Assembly: GCA_001938995.1 (NCBI GenBank)
Contig: MKZN01000001.1
Location: 186,001-250,000, forward strand
Origin: Bacillus pumilus
Lineage (GTDB): Bacteria > Bacillota > Bacilli > Bacillales > Bacillaceae
DNA: 64,000 bases
Reading direction: 5' to 3'
Part shown: positions 1 through 8,804 of the stretch, in pieces
How the letters are laid out: every line of letters begins with the position of its first letter
Position numbering within the stretch: position 1 is the first letter of the stretch
Program-made: the position numbers and the translations under genes
Notes under the pieces: model-generated
The model's database searches: none
What the model saw: the letters and a program-made list of their open reading frames with translations, nothing else
What the model was told of the DNA's origin: nothing

Positions 1-1853
1 CTGTGGCGCTCCATTTCTTTCAACGTCACACCAGGAATGGCTTTTAAAATATCTCTTGGCGGGTCATACACCTCGTTATACCTGCCTAAGTAGCATGAAT
101 CATGGAAAGTGATGACTTCATTGACTTCATGTACAGGTGTTAATTTGCCCTGTTTGATTAGCTCTGCAAGTAATTCTGTATGATGGAACACCTCTGCTTC
201 TAGTCCGAAGTCTGGGTATTCATTTTTAAATAAATTGTAAGCATGTGGATCTATCGTGACGATCTTGGTGACGCCGTTTTTCTGAAATTCTTCAATATTT
301 TTCGTCGCAAGCTCTTGGAATAAGAATTCATTTCCGAGTCTTCTTGGTGTGTCGCCTGAATTCTTCTCTTTATTGCCTAAGATGGCAAAGGAGACACCTG
401 CTTCATTGAGCAATTTAGCAAAGGCGAGCGCTATCTTCTGACTTCTATTGTCATACGCCCCCATTGAGCCAACCCAAAACAAATAGTCGAAGGATTGGTC
501 TTCTTTTTTCAATTCTTTCACTGTCGGTACATGCACATCTTCTCTAAGATCACGCCAATTCTCCCTTTCTTTCCGGTTCAATCCCCATGGGTTTCCTTGA
601 CGTTCAATGCTTGTCATCGCACGCTGTGCATCTGCGTCCATCTTTCCTTCTGTCAGCACGAGATATCTGCGCATGTCAATAATTTTATCAACATGTTCGT
701 TCATAACAGGGCATTGATCTTCACAGTTTCGGCACGTCGTGCAAGCCCATATTTCTTCTTCTGTAATGACCTCTCCTATCAGGGAAGGATGATACAAGGA
801 ACTGGCTGCGGATTCTTCTGCTCCAGTACCCTTCGCCTGCATCGCCAGTTGATTACCTGTTGTTTGCTGGAAGGCTAGTTGCGGCACCCATGGCGTCTTT
901 GATGTAATCGCAGCCCCTTTGTTGGTCAAATGATCCCTTAATCGTAAAATCAAATCCATTGGTGACAGCATTTTACCTGTTCCAGTGGCAGGGCACATAT
1001 TTGTACAACGTCCGCATTCAACACATGCGTACAAGTCGATCAGCTGGGACTGACGGAAGTCTTCAATTTTCCCAACACCGAAGGTCTCCTGCGTCTCGTC
1101 TTCAAAGTCAATTTTTTGCAGCTTGCCTGGCGGGTCCAATCTACTGACGAACACATTCACCGGTCCTGCAATGAGGTGAGCGTGCTTGGACTGCGGCACG
1201 TATACTAAGAACGTCAGCAAGATGAGAAGGTGAACCCACCATGCGACATAGAAGATCACGGTTGCCGCAAAAGGCGACAGCCCGCTCAGTAAGAAGGCAA
1301 TGCCTGAAGCGATTGGCTCAGTAGGTGATAATGCGTGTCCATGCCAAATGATATTCATGCCATTTCCGAGCAATACCGTTAACATCAATCCGCCAATAAA
1401 CAACAGCACAAGGCCCGATTTAAAGCCTCTTTTTAAACGGACAAGCTTCTCCACATACCTTCTATGGAATGCCCAAACCACTGCCACTAAGATCAGAAGT
1501 GTGACGACCTCTTGGAAAAAAGTAAAGAATCCATACAACGGACCTAACGGAAGCCCGCTATCTGGGACAAGTCCTTTCATAATAAAATCAAGTGCACCGA
1601 ACTGAACAAGTATAAAGCCATAGAAAAACAGCACGTGAATGATGCCGCTTTTCTTGTCCTTTAACAGCTTTTTTTGTCCAAACACATTAACCCATACACG
1701 CTCTAATCGTTTCTTCATGTCTTGTTGGAACTCTTCTTTCTTTCCAAGACGAATATACGCCGCTCGTGTTCGAATGAGATAAATAAACAAATAAACAGCG
1801 TAAGCGGTCACTGCCGCAAATGCGATCAAATGAACAATGAACAGGCTGTTCAT
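1..1853 (-). CDS. fadF: FadF-like Fe-S oxidoreductase, C-terminus cut by window edge
   Basis: Membrane-anchored iron-sulfur oxidoreductase (YwjF/FadF family), thought to pass electrons from acyl-CoA dehydrogenase in fatty-acid beta-oxidation. The reading frame is open from 1853 to the window edge, about 617 codons of an expected 700 or so. The N-terminal part is hydrophobic and resembles nitrate-reductase gamma subunits. Two CxxCxxC...CP ferredoxin-type clusters are visible, near residues 276-287 (CVECGRC) and 368-380 (CTTCRNC). The start at 1853 follows a strong GGGGGAGG site. In B. subtilis fadE lies next, here beyond the window. Divergent from the cardiolipin synthase gene. The family is secure; the electron-transfer role is from family knowledge. 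Confidence 0.9.
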   Translation of the reverse strand, partial: MNSLFIVHLIAFAAVTAYAVYLFIYLIRTRAAYIRLGKKEEFQQDMKKRLERVWVNVFGQKKLLKDKKSGIIHVLFFYGFILVQFGALDFIMKGLVPDSGLPLGPLYGFFTFFQEVVTLLILVAVVWAFHRRYVEKLVRLKRGFKSGLVLLFIGGLMLTVLLGNGMNIIWHGHALSPTEPIASGIAFLLSGLSPFAATVIFYVAWWVHLLILLTFLVYVPQSKHAHLIAGPVNVFVSRLDPPGKLQKIDFEDETQETFGVGKIEDFRQSQLIDLYACVECGRCTNMCPATGTGKMLSPMDLILRLRDHLTNKGAAITSKTPWVPQLAFQQTTGNQLAMQAKGTGAEESAASSLYHPSLIGEVITEEEIWACTTCRNCEDQCPVMNEHVDKIIDMRRYLVLTEGKMDADAQRAMTSIERQGNPWGLNRKERENWRDLREDVHVPTVKELKKEDQSFDYLFWVGSMGAYDNRSQKIALAFAKLLNEAGVSFAILGNKEKNSGDTPRRLGNEFLFQELATKNIEEFQKNGVTKIVTIDPHAYNLFKNEYPDFGLEAEVFHHTELLAELIKQGKLTPVHEVNEVITFHDSCYLGRYNEVYDPPRDILKAIPGVTLKEMERH

Positions 1854-1997
1854 CTTGACCTCCCCCTTTCATTCCCCAAACTCCACTTTGCTTCGTTTCC
1901 ATGTTGTACCTCTATCATAAATAATGAATGAGTATTCAGTCAATATTTTTTGTGTGTTTGGGTACACTATTGAAATCTGCAAAAAGGAGGAATGTAC

Positions 1998-3194
1998 ATG
2001 ATCGCATTGATCATCCTATTCATACTCATTGCTTTAGCACTTCTTGTGATATTAGACCTTTATATGGCTAAGAAATATTTCTCTACCCATGCTTTCGAGC
2101 GGTCCTTTGACCAGACGAGTGGAGATGCAACCTTTTATCATGATGGCGAACCTTTTTTCGACCAGTTACTCAGTGATATTCACAAGTCTTCTTCTTCTAT
2201 TCATATGATGTTCTTCATTGTAAAGAACGATGAGATTGGGCAAAGGATCTTACAAGCATTAAAAGCAAAAGCAGAACAAGGAATCTCGGTTTTTTTGCTT
2301 ACCGACCGACTTGGTTCCTATTCGTTTGATCAAAAGACAATACAGATGCTTCAAAAAAGTAGCATCCAATTTTATTTTTTAAATAAACCCCGCTTTCCTT
2401 TTTTCGTATATCGTTTGAACATGCGAAATCATCGGAAGATTACGGTCATCGATGGGAAAATCGGCTATATTGGTGGGTTTAATATCGGTGATGAATATGT
2501 AGGAAAAAAGGGGCGCTTTGGCATTTGGAAAGATTACCATTTAAGAATGACAGGACCCGTTGTCGCAGACCTTCAGCATGTATTCCTCAATGATTTGTAC
2601 AGGACGGCTGACATTCATCCGTTGCCATACGAGGTTTTCCCTACACTAGAACCGGGAACATTACCATGCACAGTACGTGCAACTGCTGGCTTTTCACTAG
2701 AAGCTTTATTTCTCAATGATATTGAGCAGGCAAAGGATCGGATCATCATCTGTTCACCTTATTTTATTCCCTCAAACCCGCTGATAGATGCCTTGCTGAA
2801 TGCACGAAAACGGGGCGTAACTGTGGAGATCATCATTCCAATGAAGGCGGATCATCCCCTTGTCAAAGAGGCTGGTTTTCATTATATGAGAGATCTGATC
2901 AAATCTGGCTGTTATGTGTATCGTTTTTATAAAGGGTTTTACCATTCAAAAGCGATTTTGATTGATCAGAAGCGTTGCATGATCAGTACCGCGAATTTTG
3001 ATAAGCGCAGCTTGTTTTTAAATGAAGAAGTCGATGTGGTGATTGATGATGCCAATTTTACAGCACACGTTGAGCAACAGATTCGTGAACACATTGCCGT
3101 TTCTGAGCAAATGACACAAGAAAAATATAGGCAACGCCCTCTTTTGACGCGACCACTTGAGTGGGTAGGTGCCATGTTTTCGTATTTTTTATAA
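1998..3194 (+). CDS. clsB: Cardiolipin synthase-like phospholipase D protein (YwjE/ClsB type)
   Basis: Condenses phosphatidylglycerol molecules to cardiolipin, or a related phosphatidyl transfer, at the membrane. About 398 residues: one N-terminal membrane helix (about residues 2-20), then two PLD domains, each with an HxK(x4)D motif (NHRKITVID in the first half, HSKAILID near the C-terminus). The length is typical of the short ClsB type. An ATG at 1992 lies only one base after the AAAAAGGAGG site, whereas 1998 has normal spacing, so 1998 is chosen. It is followed after 12 bp by uvsE, probably co-transcribed. A second, longer paralogue lies at 8805-10307. Confidence 0.92.
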   Translation: MIALIILFILIALALLVILDLYMAKKYFSTHAFERSFDQTSGDATFYHDGEPFFDQLLSDIHKSSSSIHMMFFIVKNDEIGQRILQALKAKAEQGISVFLLTDRLGSYSFDQKTIQMLQKSSIQFYFLNKPRFPFFVYRLNMRNHRKITVIDGKIGYIGGFNIGDEYVGKKGRFGIWKDYHLRMTGPVVADLQHVFLNDLYRTADIHPLPYEVFPTLEPGTLPCTVRATAGFSLEALFLNDIEQAKDRIIICSPYFIPSNPLIDALLNARKRGVTVEIIIPMKADHPLVKEAGFHYMRDLIKSGCYVYRFYKGFYHSKAILIDQKRCMISTANFDKRSLFLNEEVDVVIDDANFTAHVEQQIREHIAVSEQMTQEKYRQRPLLTRPLEWVGAMFSYFL

Positions 3195-3206
3195 AGGAGA
3201 TGACAT

Positions 3207-4169
3207 ATGCGTTATCGATTTGGCTATGTATCCAATGCGGTCACTTTGTGGGAAGCTTCTCCTGCCAAGTCGCTGACCTTCGCAAGATACAGCAAGCTCT
3301 CAAAAGAAGACAGAGTAGAAGCTTTATTACGAACAACAAAAGCCAATCTCGTCAATACGTTAAGAACACTTTATTTCGCCATTGCTCATGATATCCCGCT
3401 TTATCGTTTTTCAAGTTCGATTGTCCCACTGGCGACTCATCCAGAGGTTCGCTGGGACTTTGTGACACCTTTTCGCAAGGAGTTTCTAGAGATTGGTCTA
3501 TTGGTGAAACGGCATGGAGTCAGAGTGAGCTTTCACCCCAAACAATTTACCTTGTTTACAAGCACAAAACCTACGATTACAGAGAATGCCGTGATCGATA
3601 TGACATATCATTATCACATGCTAGAGGCGATGAAGCTTGAAGAGGAAGGCTACATGAATATTCATGTGGGCGGTGCCTATGGAGACAAAGAATCTGCCCT
3701 TCATCGTTTTGATGAAAACATCAAACAGCTCCCGGCACATATCAAGAATAGAATGACGCTAGAGAATGATGACAAAACGTATACATCGTTAGAAACGCTT
3801 AATGTATGTGAAAAGCATGAGATCCCTTTTGTTTTTGATTACCATCATCATGTGGCAAACAAAGATGATACTGCTGCACTGGATGACATTTTACCAAGAA
3901 TGTTTGATACATGGATCAAAACGGGCATTCCTCCTAAAATTCATTTATCCTCACCAAAATCTGAAAAGGCGATACGCAGTCATGCAGATCATGTAGATAT
4001 GTCCTTTGTTTTGCCACTCTTTCATGCATTAAAGCCATATGGACAGGATGTGGACTTTATGATTGAAGCCAAGTCAAAGGATCAAGCGCTGCTCCGTCTC
4101 GTTGAAGAGCTATCTGCCATAAGAGGCAATCGGCGAACTGGCGGAGGGACCATTGAGTGGAAGACATAG
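3207..4169 (+). CDS. uvsE: UV DNA damage endonuclease
   Basis: UvdE/UvsE family enzyme (YwjD) that nicks DNA 5' of UV photoproducts and starts an alternative excision repair path. 320 residues, full length, a TIM-barrel type fold with metal-binding His/Glu/Asp residues spread along the chain (for example [41 protein letters not shown]). Start ATG at 3207 has AAAGGAGATGACAT directly upstream. Twelve bp after the cardiolipin synthase gene; same order as B. subtilis ywjE-ywjD. UvsE matters for UV resistance of spores in this genus, which is known of the family and not shown here. Confidence 0.93.
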   Translation: MRYRFGYVSNAVTLWEASPAKSLTFARYSKLSKEDRVEALLRTTKANLVNTLRTLYFAIAHDIPLYRFSSSIVPLATHPEVRWDFVTPFRKEFLEIGLLVKRHGVRVSFHPKQFTLFTSTKPTITENAVIDMTYHYHMLEAMKLEEEGYMNIHVGGAYGDKESALHRFDENIKQLPAHIKNRMTLENDDKTYTSLETLNVCEKHEIPFVFDYHHHVANKDDTAALDDILPRMFDTWIKTGIPPKIHLSSPKSEKAIRSHADHVDMSFVLPLFHALKPYGQDVDFMIEAKSKDQALLRLVEELSAIRGNRRTGGGTIEWKT

Positions 4170-4175
4170 TGAAAG

Positions 4176-4201
4176 GTTTATCTCTGTGCAAACAGGGGTA
4201 A
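4176..4201 (+). promoter_or_regulatory. Sigma-B promoter for ywjC
   Basis: GTTTAT (4176-4181), a 14-bp spacer and GGGTAA (4196-4201), against the sigma-B consensus GTTTAA-N12-15-GGGTAT. It lies 39 bp before the ywjC start. B. subtilis ywjC belongs to the sigma-B general stress regulon, as I recall it. Confidence 0.8.
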
Positions 4202-4240
4202 ATGCTATTGTGAGAAAGTAATCAACAGGAGGATAAGAGG

Positions 4241-4495
4241 ATGTCTCAAATCTATTCAATTCGTATTGCTGCGAAAGCATTGAATTTACATAAGCTTATT
4301 TCTCTATACGAAAAGTGCCAGCAGGCTCAGCATCGTTTATATGTGTATTCTAAAAAAACCATGTGTAACATCAAGAATATTGTAGAGCTCGAAACTTTCA
4401 GGCTCACTCATCTAGAATCAGATTACTTAATTGTGGTAGAGGGAAAGCAAGCACAAGACCTCCTTCAACCATTTGAAAAAGAGAACGTTTCATAA
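4241..4495 (+). CDS. ywjC: YwjC-like small general-stress protein
   Basis: 84-residue soluble protein of unknown function, named from position after uvsE and size (B. subtilis YwjC is similar). The start at 4241 follows GGAGGATAAGAGG. No membrane segment or catalytic motif is visible; the chain is rich in Lys, Leu and Ile. The sigma-B promoter at 4176-4201 suggests induction by stress or energy starvation. A 9-bp hairpin follows at 4500-4521. It marks the last collinear gene before the AT-rich island that replaces ywjB. Confidence 0.75.
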   Translation: MSQIYSIRIAAKALNLHKLISLYEKCQQAQHRLYVYSKKTMCNIKNIVELETFRLTHLESDYLIVVEGKQAQDLLQPFEKENVS

Positions 4496-4674
4496 AAGAA
4501 GAGCAGCCCAATGGCTGCTCTCTGATTGTTGAAAACCCCCTTGAAGTCTAGGAGTTTGTTTGAATCAATAGGCTTTGGGTGTAGTGAATGAGTCAACTCC
4601 TTAATGCTCACTTCGTTCCGCTTACCGTTGACCCATGCCATATGTGTTGTTTCTTCCTTTTTATGGTGTGTCAT
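4465..4674 (-). CDS. Doubtful small ORF convergent with ywjC
   Basis: A 69-codon reading frame with a TAGGAG site nine bases before its ATG at 4674. Its last 10 codons overlap the end of ywjC and the next ones cross the hairpin at 4500-4521, so the C-terminal part is unlikely to be a designed protein. The first 50 residues (charged, His/Lys-rich start) match no family I recognise. It may be the remnant of an inserted element. Low confidence that it is expressed. Confidence 0.2.
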   Translation of the reverse strand: MTHHKKEETTHMAWVNGKRNEVSIKELTHSLHPKPIDSNKLLDFKGVFNNQRAAIGLLFFYETFSFSNG

Positions 4675-4953
4675 CTTTGTTTTCTCCTAAAAAAAGGAGT
4701 GGCAGTTTTTCGTTTTTAGGCACATTCCTTTCAAAAATCGCAACCACCACAAACAAATCACACTGTGATTTTAAACATGAAATGGTTGCAGTTTTCCCTT
4801 ATGCTCTTTTCACCTTTTCCGAAATGTCTCCAGTGACACTTATCAAAATTCTTCTCTCTCAACCCGCTACGCAAAACAAAAACATTTTGCCTTTTGATCT
4901 AAAAGGTCGTAGCGTATCCCGTAGCGAATGAATCATAAATAGGTGAACCCGCT
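4496..4953. other. Intergenic region at left end of island
   Basis: 458 bp between ywjC and the DNA-binding pseudogene. It contains a 9-bp hairpin (arms 4500-4508 and 4513-4521, no T-run) and the doubtful ORF above. A cluster of short CGTAGCG/CGCTACG motifs sits just before 4954 (listed separately). No other coding signal was seen. Confidence 0.6.
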
Positions 4954-4956
4954 ATG
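4863..4956. repeat. Cluster of CGTAGCG / CCCGCTACG motifs
   Basis: CCCGCTACG at 4863-4871, CGTAGCG at 4908-4914 and 4920-4926 (12 bp apart), and CCCGCTATG at 4948-4956 running into the start codon of the downstream MerR-type gene. They occur in both orientations. Related GTAGCG sequences recur inside that gene near 5180 and 5219. The arrangement looks like operator or iteron sites for a plasmid-type DNA-binding protein; this is inferred from spacing and context only. Confidence 0.5.
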
Positions 4957-5374
4957 AAACCCGAAACCTATCTTTCTTCACAAGACATTGCAAACAAGCT
5001 CAATGTCTCCAGCGTCACGATACACAAATACGCCGCCATGCTTGAAAAAAACGGCTATAATTTCGCCAAAGACACTAAGGGATGGCGTCAGTATAATGAG
5101 TCCGATTTATCCGCTATGGAGTATATATACACACACTCTAAATTGAGTGGTAAATCACTAGAAGAAGTAGCCAAACTTGTAGCGACCTTATATCGGTCAA
5201 ACTTATCCATATCGGATACCGCTACAAGATGTCAATGTCACTGATCTCGTTCAAAGACAAGAGGAATTCAATCGAGCCATCCTAAAACGACTAGAACAAT
5301 TTGAAGAACAACAAAAAAAGCGAGATGAAAACCTCATGCTCGCTTTGATAGAATCCATTGAAACAAAAAAATGA
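4954..5374 (+). pseudogene. Frameshifted MerR/RacA-like DNA-binding protein (plasmid type)
   Basis: The first 86 or so codons give an N-terminal helix-turn-helix (SSQDIANKLNVSSVTIHKYA) and a MerR-like wing, as in the DUF3967/RacA-like proteins common on Bacillus plasmids. The frame then breaks near 5218-5222: the original frame stops at 5244, while the +1 frame continues from 5222 with a charged coiled-coil tail (QDVNVTDLVQRQEEF, then LKRLEQFEEQQKKRDE) and stops at 5374. Removing one base (a G near 5221) joins the two parts into a normal protein of about 139 residues. A perfect 15-bp terminator follows at 5481-5516. It is either a true pseudogene or a sequencing error. It suggests a plasmid or mobile origin of the island. 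Confidence 0.7.
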
Positions 5375-5480
5375 TTGCTGCATCTCAACAAAAAAAGTGG
5401 TGGCAATTTTGGAATTAGATCAACAGTAACTTATCTCTACTTTAAGTATTAAAATCTCTTAATTGCCATCAGTGAAACAA

Positions 5481-5516
5481 AATAATAAAGAGCCTAAATT
5501 CAGGCTCTTTATTATT
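5481..5516. terminator. Bidirectional terminator
   Basis: Perfect inverted repeat with 15-bp arms (5481-5495 and 5502-5516) and a 6-base loop. Both flanks are rich in A or T, so it can end the DNA-binding gene (+) and the small membrane protein gene (-). Confidence 0.85.
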
Positions 5517-5595
5517 GTTTATGAAATTCTTTCAGCCCATTTATGGCACAATAAGCTAAAATCATTTGATGTTTACCAAACATATATAAAAACAA

Positions 5596-5757
5596 TCACT
5601 TATCACTAAATAACTTATCAATTATGTTAATAGCAAAAAAACCAATAGGGAAAGCAACAATAAAATACAGAAAATTTTTAGGCATAAACATATTATAATA
5701 ATAGAAAAATACACTGAAAAATAGAATCACAACAACATATTTAATGAATTTTTTCAA
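5596..5757 (-). CDS. Small two-helix membrane protein, candidate immunity protein
   Basis: Starts best at the TTG at 5757, seven bases after a strong TTAGGAGG site; the upstream in-frame codons to 5787 have no site. The product has 53 residues: a lysine pair at the N-terminus, a helix (about 5-25) and a second helix (about 30-47), ending in a charged KLFSDK tail. The ribosome site overlaps the stop codon of the secreted-protein pseudogene upstream (5769-5771), so the two were translationally coupled. Small two-helix proteins beside secreted peptide genes often give self-protection. No family is recognised and the immunity role is inference. Confidence 0.6.
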   Translation of the reverse strand: MKKFIKYVVVILFFSVFFYYYNMFMPKNFLYFIVAFPIGFFAINIIDKLFSDK

Positions 5758-5768
5758 AAAAATTCCTC

Positions 5769-6582
5769 CTAATATATATCTACCCAACCATTATTAGGAC
5801 GCTTATCCCTTTTATCTAATTGTTTAGCAATTTGACCTCCAAGATCCAAATAATTCAATGCAACTGTGACAGCAAGACCAACAGAAAAGGCCAATTTTTT
5901 AGCTCCCCATGCCTTTAATCTACTTGTTACTGTTTTAGTAAATATTCTTTTAGCTTCCGCTTTACCTTTTTTAATAATAAATGATTGAATAGCACCTACA
6001 CCACCACCAACAGCAAAACCAATAACTGCATTGAAAACTGCACCTGCAAATCTATTAGTTACACCGATCTTTATCTTTTTTTCTTTTTAGCAGCTTGAAT
6101 TTCCTTAGCTCCAAAGGAAGAAGCAATTGCATTTTTAACAAAAGCAAAATCCTCATTATCTACTTCGTTAATTACTTCAACTAACTGCTCTTGCGCTGCT
6201 AATAAATCGTTATAAGTATCAGACTCTTCATCGAAGAAATTTGTTAATTCTTGTTCAATATTTCCTTCTCGTCAACATTTGCAAGTTCTACTTGTTCTTC
6301 TACTATTTGATCAAATAATTCTCTCTCATCTTTCGTCATTTCATCTATCGAAGGCATATTTTCAACCTCTTCTTCAAGACCAAAATCCTCAGATAAAACA
6401 TCATCACTAGGCTGAATATTCGTATCTATACCATCCGCGGTCTCAGAAGCTAAAACTCCTTCTAAAACAGGCTGTTTCTCATCATCTGACTCTGCAAAAC
6501 TAGTCAAAGTTGATAATGAACTAATAGTGAAAATAATTACTGTCAAAATTGAAACCTTTTTACAAAAAGAATTAATACTCAT
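5769..6582 (-). pseudogene. Twice-frameshifted secreted precursor, bacteriocin-like
   Basis: Three segments in successive frames form one protein. Segment 1 (6582-6244) has a signal peptide (Lys, then hydrophobic core, then TSFAES) and an acidic pro-region. Segment 2 (6259-6071) continues as an acidic helix and ends in a Lys-rich run. Segment 3 (about 6075-5769) is a basic, hydrophobic, Gly-rich domain (GFAVGGGVGAI) of about 100 residues ending WVDIY. Both shifts fit single-base deletions, near 6260 and in the A-run near 6078. Restored, it would be about 265 residues. The layout (signal, acidic pro-region, cationic amphipathic C-terminal domain, followed by a small membrane protein) resembles SdpC-like or other processed bacteriocin precursors. 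No family was recognised. Confidence 0.6.
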
Positions 6583-6981
6583 TTTAATAATATCCTCCTA
6601 AAATAATAAATGATGACTATTATAATATAAAAAAACAAATAGAGGTAAATATATCTAAAATATAGATAAAAATAACAAACAAAAAGTAGACTTATAACAG
6701 CCTACTTGTCTAATTTATGTAATTACAATATATAAATAAATCATGATCTCAGACGTCTCATTAGCCACCTGATCATCATCTTCTTCAAGCATCAATTACC
6801 TTTTTCCCTTTGACCCACTGCACGTGCACAATCGGTGTGTAATCCAATTTCATTGCACGCTTCCAAAGACTCACGAGCATTGGAGCGGAACGAATTGACC
6901 ATTCGTGAGCACCAGCGCGCAGGGCCGACAACGAATGCGAGGGTTTGTCTACACGCTGAAAGCCCTTGTTCAAAAGGGCTT
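6583..6981. other. AT-rich intergenic region and right edge of island
   Basis: About 400 bp. 6583-6770 is very AT-rich and probably holds the promoter of the secreted-protein gene. From about 6780 the composition returns to normal. Minus-strand frames at 6785-6973 and 6792-7025 encode nothing I recognise, though a decayed gene cannot be excluded. An 8-bp hairpin (arms 6960-6967 and 6974-6981) lies directly behind the ywjA stop codon but has no T-run. Confidence 0.5.
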
Positions 6982-8700
6982 CTATTCATGACCAAACTGC
7001 GCTTCATGCAGTCTGCTGTATACACCGCCCATTTGAATCAAGTCTTGGTGACGGCCTTGTTCTTGGATGCCTTCCTCTGTGACGACAATAATACGATCTG
7101 CATGTTTAATTGTCGCAAGTCGATGGGCTATGACCAGTGTGGTCCTGCCGGCTGCTAGTTCATTTAATGCATCCTGGATGGCTTTTTCTGTTTCTGTATC
7201 AAGCGCCGATGTGGCTTCGTCTAAAATGAGAATCGAAGGATTTTTTAGGAACATTCGAGCGATCGACAAACGTTGCTTTTGACCGCCTGACAATTTCACA
7301 CCTCGTTCGCCAATGACAGTATCAAGGCCTTCCGGGAATCTCAGAACGAGTTCTTCTAAATGAGCCCGGCGCACAGCCTCCCAGATTTCCGCTTCGCTTG
7401 CTTCTAAATACCCGTACGCAATATTTTCACGTATGGTGCCGGAGAATAAAAAGACATCCTGCTGCACAATACCAATTTGCTGTCGTAATGAAGACAAGGT
7501 CATTGATTTTGTGTTGACACCATCAATCATGATCTCTCCTTCATCCACATCATAAAAACGAGGCAAAAGACTACAAATGGTCGATTTTCCCGCACCTGAT
7601 GGACCGACAAAGGCAATGGTTTCTCCTTGTTTAATGTGTAAATTGATCTCCTTCAATACATGATGATGTTCATCATAGCCAAACGTCACGTTCCGATATT
7701 CAATTTCCCCTTTCAGCACGTATACATCCCGTGCCTCTTCAGAGTCCTTGACATCTGGCTCTGTCTCCAGCAAGTCGACATAGCTTTTAAAGCCAGCAAT
7801 GCCTTTCGGATACATTTCGATCACCGTGTTGATCTTATCAATCGGTCTGAATAAGACGTTTGTGATAAGGACAAAGGCGATAAAACCACCTGCACTCAAT
7901 TGACCTTGTAGTACAAACCATGTACCTGCTAGAAGGACAAATAGTGTCACAAGCCGCGTCAAAATATAACTGATCGATCCATTGACCGACATAATTTTAT
8001 AGGATAAGAGTTTTGCTTTTCGAAAGCGGTTGTTATTTACAGCAAAACGCTTTTTCTCAAAAGATTCGTTCGCAAAGGCTTGAACAAGTCGGATGCCACC
8101 AATATTGTTTTCAACCCTTGCATGGAAATCCCCAATATCATGATTTAACTGTGTAATCGCCTTTGTCATCTTTTTATTAAAATGAAGCGCAAGCCAGATG
8201 ATGACAGGCATGATGAGGAATGTGAGTATCGCCAGTTGCCAGTTAATCATCAGCATGACGGCAAACGCACCTAAAATCGTCATAATGGCAATAAACAAGT
8301 CCTCTGGTCCGTGATGCGCCACCTCTCCAATGTACATGAGGTCATTTGTCATCCGTGACATGAGTTTTCCCGTTTTGTTGTTATCAAAAAATTTGAAGGA
8401 CAGGCGCTGAAAATGGTCAAACAGCTTCTTCCTCATATCGGTTTCAATGTTGATGCCAAGCATATGTCCCCAGTAAGACACAATAAACTGCATGATCGAA
8501 CTGAGTGCATAGATGACAAACAGACCCAGTGCAGTCCAGGCTATCAAGGTCCAATTCCCTGTCGGCAATAATGTATCAATAAAATAGTTCACGATCAACG
8601 GGAAACCAAGTTCCATCAGTCCAACTGCAACAGCACAAAAGAAATCTAAAAAGAACAGACCTCGATAGGGCCTGTAATAGGCGAAAAAGCGCTTGAGCAT
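6982..8700 (-). CDS. ywjA: ABC transporter, fused permease-ATPase (YwjA)
   Basis: Half-size type IV exporter that probably works as a homodimer in the membrane; substrate unknown. 572 residues: six transmembrane helices in residues 15-300, then the nucleotide-binding domain with Walker A GPSGAGKST (about 365), signature LSGGQKQR (about 470), Walker B ILILDEATSALD and the H-loop AHRLAT. The start at 8700 (MLKRFF) has GAGG nine bases upstream and matches B. subtilis; the frame runs further up to 8745, but that part overlaps a Fur box. B. subtilis ywjA-ywjB are Fur-regulated; here the neighbour ywjB is missing. A link to iron homeostasis is therefore likely but not proven. Confidence 0.9.
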   Translation of the reverse strand: MLKRFFAYYRPYRGLFFLDFFCAVAVGLMELGFPLIVNYFIDTLLPTGNWTLIAWTALGLFVIYALSSIMQFIVSYWGHMLGINIETDMRKKLFDHFQRLSFKFFDNNKTGKLMSRMTNDLMYIGEVAHHGPEDLFIAIMTILGAFAVMLMINWQLAILTFLIMPVIIWLALHFNKKMTKAITQLNHDIGDFHARVENNIGGIRLVQAFANESFEKKRFAVNNNRFRKAKLLSYKIMSVNGSISYILTRLVTLFVLLAGTWFVLQGQLSAGGFIAFVLITNVLFRPIDKINTVIEMYPKGIAGFKSYVDLLETEPDVKDSEEARDVYVLKGEIEYRNVTFGYDEHHHVLKEINLHIKQGETIAFVGPSGAGKSTICSLLPRFYDVDEGEIMIDGVNTKSMTLSSLRQQIGIVQQDVFLFSGTIRENIAYGYLEASEAEIWEAVRRAHLEELVLRFPEGLDTVIGERGVKLSGGQKQRLSIARMFLKNPSILILDEATSALDTETEKAIQDALNELAAGRTTLVIAHRLATIKHADRIIVVTEEGIQEQGRHQDLIQMGGVYSRLHEAQFGHE

Positions 8701-8722
8701 ATGTATAAGAACCTCATTTCCT

Positions 8723-8751
8723 CTATAATTGATAACCATTTTCAATTATAG
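8723..8751 (-). promoter_or_regulatory. Fur box upstream of ywjA
   Basis: The 15-mer at 8730-8744, read on the minus strand, matches the 7-1-7 Fur consensus TGATAATnATTATCA at 12 of 14 defined positions. It is centred in a longer inverted repeat (10-bp arms 8723-8732 and 8742-8751). It lies about 30 bp before the ywjA start, where bound Fur would block the promoter or early transcript. Confidence 0.8.
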
Positions 8752-8804
8752 AGGAATCCATAAGAAAATACTAGATCAGGTAATCATTTGGCCAAGGACA
8801 TGAG

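Noticed and set aside
6785..7158. Overlapping short frames on both strands behind ywjA
   Set aside because: Partly antisense to ywjA. The minus-strand frame at 6785-6973 could be a gene remnant but no family or start could be supported.
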